From assembly GCA_964372095.1 (NCBI GenBank), contig CAYJPV010000005.1:1-64000 (forward strand): DNA of 64,000 nt, written 5' to 3'. Under the pieces are notes generated by a model, which was given only the letters and a program-made list of their open reading frames with translations, had not been told where the DNA came from and searched no databases. Positions within the stretch are counted from its first letter, which is position 1. The number at the start of each line of letters is the position of its first letter. The stretch comes from CAYJPV01 sp964372095. Lineage in GTDB: Bacteria > Acidobacteriota > Vicinamibacteria > Vicinamibacterales > JAKQTR01. Positions 16,514-25,797 of the stretch are shown piece after piece. A program made the position numbers and the translations under genes.

Positions 16514-17428
16514 CTACACGATCACCCGCAGCGCCCCGGGCCTGACGACCAGGTGAAACGTCGTGCCGCGGGCCAGCAGATCACCGTCAGCCGCAAGTGC
16601 CTCCTCCGAGGCACAGGTCAACGTGGCCTCGCTCGCGGACAGCGTCGTCAGGATGCCGTCCGGCAGACGCCAGCCGCGCGCGAAACAGACGAAGGCCATC
16701 AGCAGGCGCGCCCGCGTCACGGGCCGGATGCCGACGATTTCCATCACGCCGTCCGAGCCGTCCGACCCGACCGGCAGCACGAGCCCGCCACCGAGTACGG
16801 GCGTGTTGGCCGCAAACACCCCGTAGCCGCTGACGTCCATGTCGCCTGCCACTGACGTGATCCGGTACGGGCGGATCACCAGAGCGGGCGACAGGAGATG
16901 CCGCAGGCCGGCAAGCGTGTAGGCAAACCCGCCGAGCACGTGGATCAGGGGGCGCGTCCGGGCTCCTGGGGAAAACCAGCGGCGCACCGTCAGCGTGGCA
17001 GCGGCGGGAACACCGGTCACGCCAGCCGTACAGAAGAGCCGCCCGTCCGCCTCGATCAGGTCCATCGCCCGCACGCGGCCGTCGAGCACGCGGCGAGCCG
17101 CGGCAACCGGCCCGGCGGGAAGACCGAGTGCCTTGGCGAAGTCGTTGCCGGTCCCGCGGGGAATGATGCCGAGGGGCGTCGCCGATCCTGCCAGGGCGCT
17201 TGCGACGCAGTTGACGGTGCCATCGCCGCCAATGACGACGACGGTGTCCACCGCGTCGGCAGCCGCGCGGCAGGCGGCGTGGCGCATGGCCTCCGGCGAC
17301 GCGGGACACGCCACGGTCACGACCGCGTCGCGCTCCAGTTCTGACAACGCGGCCCTCCATCGCGCGCGGGACGTCTGACGCGCGGACGCGTTGACGAGGA
17401 CCGTGAGACGGCGGCGCTGGGGCGTCAT
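16514..17428 (-). CDS. Diacylglycerol/sphingosine-kinase-family lipid kinase
   Basis: The 304-residue DAGK-catalytic protein shows the nucleotide-binding motif VVIGGDGTVN (about 69-78) and the PRGTGNDFAKALG motif (about 94-106), followed by the two-layer beta C-terminal domain. It probably phosphorylates a lipid such as diacylglycerol at the membrane. Its start overlaps the stop of the upstream minus-strand gene by 4 nt (ATGA), so the two are translationally coupled. Confidence 0.9.
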   Translation of the reverse strand: MTPQRRRLTVLVNASARQTSRARWRAALSELERDAVVTVACPASPEAMRHAACRAAADAVDTVVVIGGDGTVNCVASALAGSATPLGIIPRGTGNDFAKALGLPAGPVAAARRVLDGRVRAMDLIEADGRLFCTAGVTGVPAAATLTVRRWFSPGARTRPLIHVLGGFAYTLAGLRHLLSPALVIRPYRITSVAGDMDVSGYGVFAANTPVLGGGLVLPVGSDGSDGVMEIVGIRPVTRARLLMAFVCFARGWRLPDGILTTLSASEATLTCASEEALAADGDLLARGTTFHLVVRPGALRVIV

Positions 17429-18609
17429 CGAATGGCCACGCCCAGCGCGGCCAGGAACTGCGCGTACGGCAGTCTCTCGACGCGGGCAACCGCGGCACAG
17501 ACGGAGGCTGTGTCCGCCTGATGCACCAGCATCACGTCGGCCTGGCCCAGCGCCGCCCGCAGCCCGTCCCGATCGCCATCGTCACCCAGACGGATCGACA
17601 GGACCGCCAGCGCCGCGGCCACCCAGGCCACCTGCGTACGAACACCCCAGCCGAGGTACGCACTCCACGAGCCCCAGGCGCGGGCGGCCAGGTACCTGTT
17701 CGCCACGCGCCACAGGCCTGGCCGGGCAGACCAGTTCGCGGCTGCCCGTGCCTCGCGCTCGGAGACGCCGGTGGGAGCCAGGCCTGCCGGGATGCTGCCC
17801 CGGACCGCGCCGTAGAGGGCCGCGATGCCCGCAGGCTCGCCGTGTGCGTCAGCCGGTTCAGCGGCCAGGACGGCCCCCAGGACGTCACGCGCGTAGCGGC
17901 TCATGCTCCCCCGCTCCGGTGACCAGGCCCGCAGTCGCTCGGCTCCCAGCGCCAGGCGCGCGACCACCTGCGGAGGACGTTCGTCCGGCCGATCGCACGC
18001 CGCCAGCACGAAGGCGTCCCAGGCGGCCAGGCTGTCGGCATCGCCCACGACCTGCGGCCGGACGAAGGGTGGCACCGTATGCGCGGCGTCAAACCCTTCG
18101 ATGTCGTCGGGATTGGCGATGAGGTCTCCGGCGGGCACAGGCTCGAGCCGACGGACGTCTTCGCGAAACAGCAGGTCGGCCGCCGTCGGGCACACGTGCG
18201 AGAAGGCGACACGGACGACCGTGTCCTCGATCAGGATGACACGCGGGAAGTGGCGGCACGCCGCCGGCAGCGCCGCGTGGCCCATCGTCCGCTGGATGGC
18301 GCACAGCCGGCTGGCACGCCGGTCGAAGAACACACACTCGCCGGACGCTGTCCGGGCCAGGATGGCGGCCGCGCCATCGGGCAGCTCGCCGGCATCCAGG
18401 AAGGGACCGCCGCCGGGCGAGAGCGCTCCCGGCACGCGGAGGGATCCCGTCTCGAGCGCGGCCGCCACGCGCCCCATCCCGTCGTGATCGATCGGGATGT
18501 GCCAGCCCGCCGAACAACACACGCCGCTGTGCCGGCAGCGGTAATCCTGATAGAGGCTGAGCGTGGAGATCGACCTGCGCGCGGGGGAGGGCACGACTGC
18601 AGGATACAC
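17425..18609 (-). CDS. YkgJ/FliB-like cysteine-cluster protein
   Basis: The 394-residue protein has an N-terminal cysteine cluster CRHSGVCCSAGW (about residues 25-36). It then has ECVFFDRRASRLCAIQ and LPAACRHFPR (about 95-130), the pattern of YkgJ Fe/Zn-chelating and FliB flagellin-lysine methylase relatives. The C-terminal 200 residues are helical and unassigned. The start is GTG 18609 with no good ribosome site, so a start at GTG 18594 is possible. FliB activity is only a speculation, although flagellin genes occur elsewhere in the window. Confidence 0.7.
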   Translation of the reverse strand: MYPAVVPSPARRSISTLSLYQDYRCRHSGVCCSAGWHIPIDHDGMGRVAAALETGSLRVPGALSPGGGPFLDAGELPDGAAAILARTASGECVFFDRRASRLCAIQRTMGHAALPAACRHFPRVILIEDTVVRVAFSHVCPTAADLLFREDVRRLEPVPAGDLIANPDDIEGFDAAHTVPPFVRPQVVGDADSLAAWDAFVLAACDRPDERPPQVVARLALGAERLRAWSPERGSMSRYARDVLGAVLAAEPADAHGEPAGIAALYGAVRGSIPAGLAPTGVSEREARAAANWSARPGLWRVANRYLAARAWGSWSAYLGWGVRTQVAWVAAALAVLSIRLGDDGDRDGLRAALGQADVMLVHQADTASVCAAVARVERLPYAQFLAALGVAIR

Positions 18610-18670
18610 TCACTTGACGTCCGGCGTGACCGGAGGAACAATGACCGCGCCCCCTAGCGTGGAGGTCCGT

Positions 18671-19435
18671 ATGGTCCGAGATCGCCGTTCATTCGCGCTC
18701 GCGCTCCTGATACTGTTCTCGGCGCTCGCCGTGGCGTGCGGCTCGTCGCAGCCGCCGGCCGAACAGACGGCCAAGCCGGCAGACACCGCCCCGCCGCCGG
18801 TGGACATCGTGAAACACATGCACGACCACCTGAGCCTCGTCACGACGCTCCAGGAAGCGGTCATCCGGGGCGACTTCGGAGCCGTGGCGACACCGGCGTC
18901 CGCGCTGGCCAACCACGAAGTTATCCCGTTCCCACCGGGAACGGAATCCTACGTGCCGGACATCAAGAAGACCGCCGGGATGGCGCTGGCCGCCGCGAAC
19001 ATCAAGGAGGCGGCCACGGCGACGGCCCAGCTCGTGGCGGCCTGCGGCGCGTGCCACACTGCCACCAAGCTCCCGATCAAGTGGTCCGCACCGGTGAAGC
19101 CGACCGACGGGTCGGGCGTCACGATCCACATGCTGGAACACCAGTGGGCCGTCGACCTCATGTACCAGGGCCTGGCCCAGCCGTCTGACGACGCCTGGAA
19201 GAATGGCGTCGCGGCCTTGAAAGCCTCTCCGCTCGCGGCCAAGGACCTGCCGAAAGACGAGGACCTCACAAAAGAAATCGTCGCGTACGAGAAGACCGTG
19301 CATGCCCTGGCAGGCAAGGCCGAGAAGGCCACGGACATCGGATCGAAGGTCGCGGTCTACAGTGAAGCGATTGCCGGGTGCGCCGGCTGCCATGGCCTGC
19401 ACGGCAAGGTGTGGGGCCCGGGAATCGCAAAGTAG
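18671..19435 (+). CDS. Diheme cytochrome c-like lipoprotein
   Basis: The 254-residue lipoprotein has a lipobox at LAVAC (Cys23) and two CXXCH heme sites: CGACH (Cys125-His129) and CAGCH (Cys237-His241). The region between is helical, with several extra His residues (HMLEHQW) that could be axial ligands. It is probably a periplasmic electron carrier, partner unknown. ATG 18671 follows GGAGGTCCGT. Its stop overlaps by one base the GTG start of the exonuclease gene. Confidence 0.85.
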   Translation: MVRDRRSFALALLILFSALAVACGSSQPPAEQTAKPADTAPPPVDIVKHMHDHLSLVTTLQEAVIRGDFGAVATPASALANHEVIPFPPGTESYVPDIKKTAGMALAAANIKEAATATAQLVAACGACHTATKLPIKWSAPVKPTDGSGVTIHMLEHQWAVDLMYQGLAQPSDDAWKNGVAALKASPLAAKDLPKDEDLTKEIVAYEKTVHALAGKAEKATDIGSKVAVYSEAIAGCAGCHGLHGKVWGPGIAK

Positions 19436-20193
19436 TGCAGATCGCCACCTGGAACGTCAACGGCATCCGTGCGCGTCAGGCGCAGGTGCTCGACTGGCTG
19501 TCCAGCGCGCAGCCGGACGTCGTCTGTCTGCAGGAGATCAAGGCGGCACCTGACCAGGTGCCGCCCTCTCTCTGGGAACACGCGGACTACTGGACGGCCT
19601 GGCACGGCGCGGGCGGCTACTCCGGCGTGGCGCTGCTCGTCCGGAAAGACCTGGTGCCGGAGCGGCCCGCGGTCAGTTCCCCCGCGTTTGATTTCGAAAC
19701 CCGCATCAGGTGTGTCGAGATCGCCGACACCACGATCGCCTCGGTCTACGTGCCCAACGGCGGCAAAGATTTCGCCGCCAAGATGCGGTTCCTGGAGGAC
19801 CTGCGCGCGTACGCCGCCTCGTTTGCCGAGACCGGCCAGGCGCTGGTGCTCTGCGGTGACATGAACGTCGCCCTGACCGACCTCGACGTCCATCCCAAAG
19901 AACGCAAACCCACGGCCATCGGACAACTGCCGGAGGAACGGACGTTGTTCGGGCAGCTGATCGCCAGCGGCCTCGTCGATGTCGGCCGGACGCTCGACCC
20001 CGACAACGACGCGCACTTCACGTGGTGGCCCCCGTGGCGCAACATGCGCCAGCGCAACATCGGCTGGCGCATCGACTACGTCCTGGCCAGCACAGCCCTG
20101 GCCGCTACGGCGTCAACGTGCCCGTCGTTCCGCGAGATCGGCACCAGCGACCACGCGCCGGTGGTGGCCACGTTCGGGGGCGGCAAGAAGTAG
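19435..20193 (+). CDS. xthA: Exodeoxyribonuclease III (AP endonuclease)
   Basis: The 252-residue ExoIII-family nuclease starts at GTG 19435. It shows ATWNVNGIRAR, the metal Glu in DVVCLQEIKA, the catalytic Tyr in VASVYVPNG, the CGDMNVAL Asp/Asn pair, and the final WRIDYVLAS and GTSDHAPVVA with the catalytic Asp-His. It repairs abasic sites in DNA. Its TAG stop opens a TAGGAAG/TAGACAG heptad array. Confidence 0.95.
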   Translation: MQIATWNVNGIRARQAQVLDWLSSAQPDVVCLQEIKAAPDQVPPSLWEHADYWTAWHGAGGYSGVALLVRKDLVPERPAVSSPAFDFETRIRCVEIADTTIASVYVPNGGKDFAAKMRFLEDLRAYAASFAETGQALVLCGDMNVALTDLDVHPKERKPTAIGQLPEERTLFGQLIASGLVDVGRTLDPDNDAHFTWWPPWRNMRQRNIGWRIDYVLASTALAATASTCPSFREIGTSDHAPVVATFGGGKK

Positions 20194-20334
20194 GAAGTAG
20201 ACAGTAGGCAGTAGATCTGGCTGCGGCAGAGCAGCCCCCGGGGACTCACTACTGACTACTAACTACTGACTACTGACTACTACTGACTACTGACTACTGG
20301 CTCCAGCCGAAGGCCGATAGCCGAAGGCCGATCG
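20191..20334. repeat. Heptad chains between convergent xthA and HAD genes
   Basis: The chain starts at the xthA stop (TAGGAAG, TAGACAG, TAGGCAG). After about 35 nt of unique sequence it resumes as CTACTGA units (20251-20300), then AAGGCCG/ATAGCCG units that run up to the stop codon of the HAD gene. No terminator-like hairpin is seen. Confidence 0.88.
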
Positions 20335-21039
20335 TCAATCAAACCGTCCCGCCAGCAGGGCTCCGGCGTACTCAGAGAGTGATCGGACACGCGGACAATC
20401 CGTGACGGCGCCGTACATCCCGGCCGAGTCGAGGAGGACTGCGGGAAGACCGGCCGCGCGGGCACCCATGATGTCGATTTCATAGAGGTCGCCGCAGTGG
20501 ATGGTGGTCTGGAGGTCGGCTCCCGATCGTTCGCAGGCAATGTGGAAGAGGCGCGGATCGGGTTTTTCCACCCCTTCATCCGCCGAGTCGATGACCACGT
20601 CGAAGTAGACGTCGAGACTAATCCGTCTGAAAAGTTGCCGGATTGTGCCGTTGCTGTTCGACACGACCACGATCCGCAGTCCACCGTCCCGCATCCGTCG
20701 CAAGGCGGGCACCACACCGTCGGGCACCTGGTCCCAGTTGTTCTCGACGTCGTGGAAGACCTTGAGCTCGGCCAGGGCATTGTTCGTGGCGTCCGACGGC
20801 TGAATACCGGCGGCTTGCAGGATCAGGTCGAAGAACAGGAAGCCCCGCTGTTCGTCGGTCGATCCCGTCACCGTCCGCCCGACATCGAGCCGGCGTTTGA
20901 CCGCCGGTTCGGCGGCGGCCAGGACGGCCGGATCGACGGCCACGCCGTGGCGGGCGAGTGCCTCGGACGCACGATGCCAGTTCGGATTGACGAGCACCCC
21001 CCCGGCATCCAGGAAGGCGGTTCTGTAGCGTGTCTGCAT
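20335..21039 (-). CDS. HAD-superfamily hydrolase
   Basis: The 234-residue HAD protein has motif I FLDAGGVLV (the second Asp of DxD is Gly), motif II VVVSNSNG, motif III Lys in EKPDPRLF and motif IV HCGDLYEID. The cap is helical (about 18-95). It is probably a small-molecule phosphatase or dehalogenase-like enzyme, but the missing second Asp makes ordinary phosphatase activity uncertain. It is divergent from the radical SAM gene. Confidence 0.82.
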   Translation of the reverse strand: MQTRYRTAFLDAGGVLVNPNWHRASEALARHGVAVDPAVLAAAEPAVKRRLDVGRTVTGSTDEQRGFLFFDLILQAAGIQPSDATNNALAELKVFHDVENNWDQVPDGVVPALRRMRDGGLRIVVVSNSNGTIRQLFRRISLDVYFDVVIDSADEGVEKPDPRLFHIACERSGADLQTTIHCGDLYEIDIMGARAAGLPAVLLDSAGMYGAVTDCPRVRSLSEYAGALLAGRFD

Positions 21040-21175
21040 GTTCCCATGACCTCGATGGTGTAGGACCAGTGCTCAATCAGCCTGAGCGCCGATGTTAGTA
21101 TGGCGCACATCCCCTGGCGGTGGGACCCTGGGCCTGCCTGAAGCCAGGGGTCTGGAGCCCGGAGCCTGTGGTCCT

Positions 21176-22384
21176 ATGGTCCTTCACGCGCGTCATCGAG
21201 GATCGTCCTACGTCATCAGCCTGAAATCGCATTCCGTGGCCGTCGGCATCGACGACAGCCTCGTGGCCGCGTGGGATCGCGGCGGCCGGCTGTACAGCCT
21301 GTTCCGGGATGAGGGGACGTGGCGCCGCGGACTGTCCGGTGGAGCCATTGAAAAGCGGCTTTCCGGCGGCACACGCCTCCGCCGTTCGTTGATGGAGGCC
21401 GAGGTCGACGGGCTCGTCGACGAGACGGCGGCGATTGCCGGCCGCACCAGTACCGCCATGGCCACGGCGGACTGGCGGTGGGAAGGCCCGGTGGACGCGG
21501 TCACCGCCCAGGAAGCCCGGGTGCTGCTGGCCTTCTGCGCGCGGTTCGACGCCGCCGCCGCACGGGCGGATGCCGCACGGTTTGCCCGTGTCTATCGGCC
21601 CGTGGGCATCCTTCCGCCGGACCAGTACCTGGCGCTGGTGGTGCAGGCCACCGAGGGGTGCTCGTTCAACACATGTACGTTCTGCGATCTCTACCACGAC
21701 CCGTATCGCGTGAAGACGCAGGACGAATTCCGCGAGCACGTTCGCACCGTGCTCGACTACCTGGGCGGATCGGTGGACCTGCGATCGAGAGGCATCTTTC
21801 TGGGATCGGCCAACGCACTCGCCATCCCGATGACCAGGCTGATCCCCCTCCTGGAGGTGCTTGCCGAAGAAGTGGACTCCATGCGGCGGGGCCTCAACGC
21901 GTTTGTCGACGGCTTCACCGGCCAGTTGAAGACGAAGGACGACTACAGCCAGTTGAGCCAGTTCGGACTGCGCCGGGTGTACGTGGGCCTCGAGTCCGGA
22001 CACGATCCCCTGCTGGCGTTCGTCCGCAAGCCAGGCTCGGCCGCGGGCGCCGTCGACACCGTCCGGGCCGTCAAGGACGCCGGCCTCAATGTGGGCGTGA
22101 TTGTGATGACGGGACTCGGCGGCCGTCAGCATGCTGTCGGCCACGTCGCCGGCACCGCGGCGGCGCTGAGCGCCATGGCGCTGGGCCCTGGCGACCTGCT
22201 GTACTTCAGCGAACTGGTGGAAGTCGCGGGCACGTCGTACCCGAGACTGGCACTTGAAGGCGCGCTGGTTCCGCTCGACCACGAGGCGTGTGGCCTGCAG
22301 CGGGAACGTATCCTCGAGGCCACCCGATTTCCCGGATCACGGCCCCAGGTGGCGACGTACGATATCAGGGAGTTCGTGTACTGA
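21176..22384 (+). CDS. Radical SAM enzyme (COG1032-like)
   Basis: The protein is 402 residues when started at ATG 21176. The iron-sulfur motif is CSFNTCTFC, spaced CX4CX2C as in many COG1032-type proteins rather than CX3CX2C. It is followed by a TIM-barrel-like region with GLESGHDPLLAFVRKPG and VIVMTGLGG. A 130-residue N-terminal domain precedes the cluster. Target unknown. A longer start at 21092 would read through a repeat-like stretch and is less likely. Confidence 0.82.
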   Translation: MVLHARHRGSSYVISLKSHSVAVGIDDSLVAAWDRGGRLYSLFRDEGTWRRGLSGGAIEKRLSGGTRLRRSLMEAEVDGLVDETAAIAGRTSTAMATADWRWEGPVDAVTAQEARVLLAFCARFDAAAARADAARFARVYRPVGILPPDQYLALVVQATEGCSFNTCTFCDLYHDPYRVKTQDEFREHVRTVLDYLGGSVDLRSRGIFLGSANALAIPMTRLIPLLEVLAEEVDSMRRGLNAFVDGFTGQLKTKDDYSQLSQFGLRRVYVGLESGHDPLLAFVRKPGSAAGAVDTVRAVKDAGLNVGVIVMTGLGGRQHAVGHVAGTAAALSAMALGPGDLLYFSELVEVAGTSYPRLALEGALVPLDHEACGLQRERILEATRFPGSRPQVATYDIREFVY

Positions 22385-22388
22385 CTCA

Positions 22389-22412
22389 GTACGTAGCCCC
22401 GGGGCTACGTAC
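22389..22412. repeat. 24-bp perfect palindrome
   Basis: The sequence around ACGTAGCCCCGGGGCTACGT is self-complementary over 24 bp and lies between the radical SAM stop and the amidohydrolase start. Its half-site, CCCGGGGCTACG, also ends the two 83-bp elements at 30481 and 37375. It could act as a hairpin or a protein-binding site. Confidence 0.9.
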
Positions 22413-22431
22413 CGTAACTGAGGACAACGTC

Positions 22432-23760
22432 ATGTTCCGTCGCACCTTCTCACGCCGTGCACTGAGGCTTGCAACCGCCATCACGGCGGCCGCCGCTCTG
22501 TGCGCCATCGCGGTTCCCCAGGCACGGATACAGACACCGCCCGCTGCCAGCGTGCTCCTCAATCCGGCACGCGTGTTCGACGCGGCGACGGCGCAGACTC
22601 GGACGGGCGTGGTCGTACTCGTCACGGGCAATCGGATTGCCGCGGTCGGGCAGCCCGCCGACGTCACGGTTCCCGCAGGCACCACCGTCATCGATCTGCC
22701 GGGTACCACGTTGTTGCCCGGCCTCATCGACGCCCATTCGCACGTGTTCCTGCATCCGTACAACGAAACCCTCTGGAACGACCAGGTGATGAAAGAGTCG
22801 CTGGCGTACCGGACGATCCTCGCCGTCCGTCACTGCGAAGCCACGCTGATGGCTGGGTTCACGGCCTTGCGGGACCTCGGCACGGAAGGCGCCGAGTATG
22901 CCGATGTCGCGGTGCAGCAGGCAGTCAACGAGGGCCGGATCCCTGGCCCCAGGCTTCAGGTTGCCACCAAGGCCATCGTGGCCACCGCCAGCTACGGCCC
23001 GGGACCGCGCGGTTTCGCCACGAACTTCCAGTTGCCGCAGGGCGCCGAGGAGGTCAGCGGGGCTGACCGCATGCTGTGGGCCGTCCGGGACCAGATCGGC
23101 CATGGCGCCGACGTCGTCAAGCTGTACGCGGATTACCGTCGCGGCCCGGGCGGATCGAACGTGCCGACGCTCACGCTTGAAGAAATGACCGTCGCGGCCC
23201 GCGAGGCCGCCAGCGCGAACCGGCAACTGGCCGTCCATGCGTCGCACCCGGAGGGCATGCGGCGGGCCGTGCTGGCCGGCGCCCAGACCATCGAACACGG
23301 CTACGGCGGCACCGAAGACGTCTTCAAGCTGATGGCCGAGCGGGGCGTGGTGCTCTACCCGACCCTGGCGGCGCAGGAAGCGTCGGCCATCTACAACCAG
23401 AACTACAAACCCGGCATCTCGAAACCCACGGCGTCACTCGAACAAGGCCGGCGCGCATTCCAGCTCGCTCTGGCCCAGGGCGTCACCATCGGCCTCGGCT
23501 CCGACGTCGGTGTCTTCGCCCACGGCACGAACGCCAGGGAACTGGAGCTGATGGTCGAGTACGGCATGACGCCAGCCCAGGCGCTGGTGGCGGCCACGCT
23601 GGTGAATGCGAAGGTCATGGGTTGGGGCGATCGCCTCGGCCAGGTGAAGGCGGGGTTCCTCGCCGATCTGGTGGCCGTACAGGGCGACCCGACGGCCCAG
23701 GTTTCGGCCGCTCGACACGTCACCTTCGTAATGAAAGACGGCGTCGTCTACAAACGGTGA
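22432..23760 (+). CDS. Exported amidohydrolase (imidazolonepropionase/prolidase-like)
   Basis: The 442-residue protein has a signal peptide and a metal-dependent amidohydrolase fold. It shows LLPGLIDAHSHVF (HxH metal site), the Lys in VVKLYADYR that is carbamylated in relatives, HASHPEGM, IEHGYGG, and GLGSDVGVF with the last Asp. It probably cleaves amide bonds of dipeptides or cyclic amides outside the cytoplasm. The start ATG 22432 lies about 20 nt after the perfect palindrome. Confidence 0.88.
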   Translation: MFRRTFSRRALRLATAITAAAALCAIAVPQARIQTPPAASVLLNPARVFDAATAQTRTGVVVLVTGNRIAAVGQPADVTVPAGTTVIDLPGTTLLPGLIDAHSHVFLHPYNETLWNDQVMKESLAYRTILAVRHCEATLMAGFTALRDLGTEGAEYADVAVQQAVNEGRIPGPRLQVATKAIVATASYGPGPRGFATNFQLPQGAEEVSGADRMLWAVRDQIGHGADVVKLYADYRRGPGGSNVPTLTLEEMTVAAREAASANRQLAVHASHPEGMRRAVLAGAQTIEHGYGGTEDVFKLMAERGVVLYPTLAAQEASAIYNQNYKPGISKPTASLEQGRRAFQLALAQGVTIGLGSDVGVFAHGTNARELELMVEYGMTPAQALVAATLVNAKVMGWGDRLGQVKAGFLADLVAVQGDPTAQVSAARHVTFVMKDGVVYKR

Positions 23761-23849
23761 GCGGATGACGCCGTTCAGGCCCCTGGTGGCGCCGGACTGA
23801 ACAGCAGTGTTCGCGGGCGATCGCCATCCTGGTACGTCAGGGCCAGTTT

Positions 23850-25553
23850 TCAGGCTTTCTTCTGGAGTCTCGTCCAGCTGTCTTTCAGCGGCACCGTCCG
23901 GTTCAGCACGAGACGCCCGGGCGCCGACTCGGGATCGACGCAGAAGTAGCCGACTCGTTCGAACTGGAACCGGTCACCAGGGCTGGCCGCAGCCAAGCCC
24001 GGCTCGACCGGCACCGACGTCAGCACATCCAACGAGTGGGGATTGAGCGACTGCCGCCAGTCGCCGCCGTCCGCATCATCGCCAGGCGTGGGATTCGTGA
24101 ACAGCCGATCGTACAGCCGGATCTCCGCGCGGACGGCATGCGCGTCGGAGACCCAGTGAATCGTCGACTTCGGCCGCCGCCCGTCCGGCGCGTTCCCGTC
24201 CTTCGTGGCGGGATCGTACGTACAGCGCAACTCGACGATGACGCCGGAGGCGTCCTTGACGACGCGCTGGCAGGTCAGGAAGTAGGTGCCTCTGAGGCGG
24301 ACTTCGCGGCCGGGGGCCAGGCGGAAGAACTTCTTGGGCGGGTCTTCCATGAAGTCGTCGCGCTCGATGAGCAGTTCGCGCGAGAACGGGACCGTACGCG
24401 TCCCGGCGGCCGGGTCTTCGGGGTTGACCGCGATCGGGATGTCTTCGACCTGCCCGGGCGGGTAGTTCTCGATGATCACCTTGAGCGGATTCAGGACCGC
24501 CATGGCCCGTGGCGCCCGTTTGTTCAAATCGTCGCGCACGGCGTCTTCGAGCAGCGCGACATCCACGAGGTTCTCGCGTTTGGCGATGCCGATGCGCGAC
24601 ACGAACTCCCGGATGGATTCGGGCGTGTACCCCCGGCGGCGCAGACCCGAAATCGTCGGCATCCGCGGGTCGTTCCAGCCCGACACGACCCCGTCCTGTA
24701 CCAGGGCCAGCAGGCGCCGCTTGCTCATGATCGTGTAGGTCAGGTTCAGGCGGGCGAACTCGATCTGCCGGGGCACGCTGGGCACGGTGCAGTTGGCGAC
24801 GCACCAGTCGTACAGCGGGCGGTGGTCTTCGAACTCGAGGGTGCAGAGCGAGTGCGTGATGCCCTCCACCGCGTCCGACAGGGCGTGGGCGAAGTCGTAC
24901 ATCGGGTAGATACACCACGCATCGCCCGTGCGGTGGTGGTGCGCCCGCCGAATCCGGTACAACGCGGGGTCGCGCAGGTTGATGTTCGGCGAGGCCATGT
25001 CGATGCGGGCACGCAGCGTGTAGGCGCCGTCCGGGAATTCGCCGGCGCGCATCCGCCGGAACAGATCCAGGTTCTCGGCGACGGGCCGGTTGCGGTGGGG
25101 GCTCTCGCGCCCGGGCTCGGTCAACGTGCCCCGGTGCTCACGAACTTCGTCCGGCGTGAGGTTGTCGACGTACGCCAGCCCCTTCTGAATGAGTTCTTCG
25201 CCCCAGAGATACAGGCGTCCGAAATAGTCGGACGCGTAGTACTCGCGGTCGTCCCAGTCAAAACCCAGCCAGCGGACGTCTTCCTTGATGGAATCCACGT
25301 ATTCGACGTCTTCCTTGGCAGGATTCGTATCGTCGAACCGGAGATTACACTGCCCGCCGAACTCGAGAGCCACACCGAAATCGAGGCAGATGGCCTTGGC
25401 ATGGCCGATGTGCAGGTATCCGTTGGGTTCGGGGGGAAACCGCGTCGAGACGCGCCCGCCGTCCTTGCCGGCCTTGACGTCTTCCGCCACGATCGTTCGA
25501 ATAAAATCCAGGGGCCTGTCCGCTTCAACGCCGGTTTTGTCGTCAATCGCCAT
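23850..25553 (-). CDS. glnS: Glutaminyl-tRNA synthetase
   Basis: The 567-residue class I synthetase has FPPEPNGYLHIGHAKAI (HIGH at 48-51) and the KMSKS-like loop IMSKRR (about 278). It has the GlnRS-type all-beta C-terminal anticodon domain rather than the helical GluRS one. It charges tRNA-Gln directly. Many bacteria lack GlnRS and use GatCAB, so its presence is informative. It is an isolated minus-strand gene, divergent from the BNR gene. Confidence 0.96.
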   Translation of the reverse strand: MAIDDKTGVEADRPLDFIRTIVAEDVKAGKDGGRVSTRFPPEPNGYLHIGHAKAICLDFGVALEFGGQCNLRFDDTNPAKEDVEYVDSIKEDVRWLGFDWDDREYYASDYFGRLYLWGEELIQKGLAYVDNLTPDEVREHRGTLTEPGRESPHRNRPVAENLDLFRRMRAGEFPDGAYTLRARIDMASPNINLRDPALYRIRRAHHHRTGDAWCIYPMYDFAHALSDAVEGITHSLCTLEFEDHRPLYDWCVANCTVPSVPRQIEFARLNLTYTIMSKRRLLALVQDGVVSGWNDPRMPTISGLRRRGYTPESIREFVSRIGIAKRENLVDVALLEDAVRDDLNKRAPRAMAVLNPLKVIIENYPPGQVEDIPIAVNPEDPAAGTRTVPFSRELLIERDDFMEDPPKKFFRLAPGREVRLRGTYFLTCQRVVKDASGVIVELRCTYDPATKDGNAPDGRRPKSTIHWVSDAHAVRAEIRLYDRLFTNPTPGDDADGGDWRQSLNPHSLDVLTSVPVEPGLAAASPGDRFQFERVGYFCVDPESAPGRLVLNRTVPLKDSWTRLQKKA

Positions 25554-25566
25554 TGGACGATTCTAC

Positions 25567-25730
25567 TCTGGGGATTGGGGGTTGGGGGTTGGGGATTGGG
25601 AAAGGAGTAGACAGTAGACAGTAGGCTGTAAGAGCACATCGGCACGAAGCTGGGAACTTCGGCCCCAAGCTACGGAGGCAGCCGGGATTCCCTACTGACT
25701 ACTGACTACTGACTACTGACTACCTCCTGC
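25567..25730. repeat. Heptad arrays in the glnS-BNR divergent spacer
   Basis: GGGGATT/GGGGGTT units (25569-25600) pass in register into GGAGTAG/ACAGTAG units (to about 25627). Unique sequence follows, then CTACTGA units at 25691-25725. The arrays are upstream of both genes here, so they are not confined to gene 3' ends. Confidence 0.9.
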
Positions 25731-25797
25731 GGCCCGTGTCCCTCGCCCCCATTCCCATGTAGAATCCCCGCGTCGGCCCTCACAGCGGAGTCCATCC

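Noticed and set aside
21092..21175. Upstream start for the radical SAM protein
   Set aside because: The extra residues derive from a repeat-like GAGCCCGGAGCC region and have no ribosome site; ATG 21176 gives a more natural N-terminus.
25554..25797. tRNA or small RNA gene in the spacer between glnS and the BNR gene
   Set aside because: No T-loop-like GTTCGA sequence or cloverleaf pairing is visible; the spacer is mostly heptad repeat.
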